The notes under the pieces are model-generated. The model did no database searches and was not told where the DNA came from. It saw only the letters and a list, made by a program, of their open reading frames with translations. From assembly GCF_004168205.1 (NCBI RefSeq), contig NZ_RCYB01000051.1:1-15850 (forward strand): DNA of 15,850 nt, in the 5' to 3' direction. Origin of the DNA: Catenibacterium sp. co_0103. Lineage in GTDB: Bacteria > Bacillota_I > Bacilli_A > Erysipelotrichales > Coprobacillaceae. The position numbers and the translations under genes were made by a program. This document shows, in pieces, positions 15,822 through 15,850 of this stretch. How positions within the stretch are numbered: the stretch's first letter is position 1; each line of letters opens with the position of its first letter.

Positions 15822-15850
15822 TAAGGGGTGAATCTCACCCCTTATTTCTT
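15822..15850 (+). terminator. Probable terminator after rbfA, cut by the window edge
   Basis: TAAGGGGTGA (15822-15831) pairs perfectly with TCACCCCTTA (15835-15844) in a GC-containing stem with a tight loop. TTTCTT follows up to the edge of the window. The T-tract may continue outside. It would end the rimP-rbfA operon or act as an attenuator before the next gene. Confidence 0.7.

Overview
The window is a stretch of core chromosome from a low-GC Gram-positive bacterium (Firmicutes/Bacillota). The evidence is the AT-rich coding sequence, strong AGGAGG-type ribosome binding sites, a Gram-positive PolC replicative polymerase, and the gene order pyrH-frr-uppS-cdsA-dxr-rseP-polC-rimP-nusA-ylxR-ylxQ-infB-rbfA, which is the Bacillus-type order. 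Two genes that usually sit in this order in Bacillus, proS (between rseP and polC) and ylxP (between infB and rbfA), are absent. With AT-rich composition, CAG-biased glutamine and compact genes, an Erysipelotrichales-like gut Firmicute is a plausible guess, but it is inference only.

Layout: all genes are on the + strand, in four apparent transcription units. (1) 1-1538: a single NCS2-family nucleobase permease with its own leader, two candidate promoters, a perfect 12-bp palindrome just before the ribosome binding site, and a strong terminator. (2) About 1571-2933: pyrH-frr (UMP kinase, ribosome recycling factor) with a near-consensus promoter and a strong terminator. (3) About 2940-11124: uppS-cdsA-dxr-rseP-polC. 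These encode undecaprenyl diphosphate synthase, CDP-diacylglycerol synthase, DXP reductoisomerase, a site-2 protease and the replicative polymerase. The promoter is an extended -10 type, and a UUCG hairpin separates rseP from polC. (4) About 11151 to the end: rimP-nusA-rnpM(ylxR)-ylxQ-infB-rbfA. This transcription/translation/ribosome-maturation operon has a strong promoter and a leader hairpin, and ends in a two-hairpin 3' region cut by the window edge.

Together the genes cover nucleotide supply (permease, PyrH), lipid-carrier and phospholipid precursors (UppS, CdsA, Dxr), membrane proteolysis (RseP), replication (PolC) and the coupled transcription-translation machinery (NusA, IF2, RimP, RbfA, RnpM, YlxQ).

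I found no mobile element, CRISPR array, tRNA or rRNA, and no clear new protein system. The interesting signals are mostly regulatory: the rimP-nusA leader hairpin with an interrupted U-tract, the palindromic operator-like site and long inverted repeat before the permease, the UUCG hairpin overlapping the rseP stop codon, and two copies of AGGGGT after rbfA that could compete for one pairing arm. Protein-level oddities are a Glu-to-Gln change at the usual NCS2 substrate site, a very acidic NusA tail, and single changes in conserved motifs of UppS and PolC.
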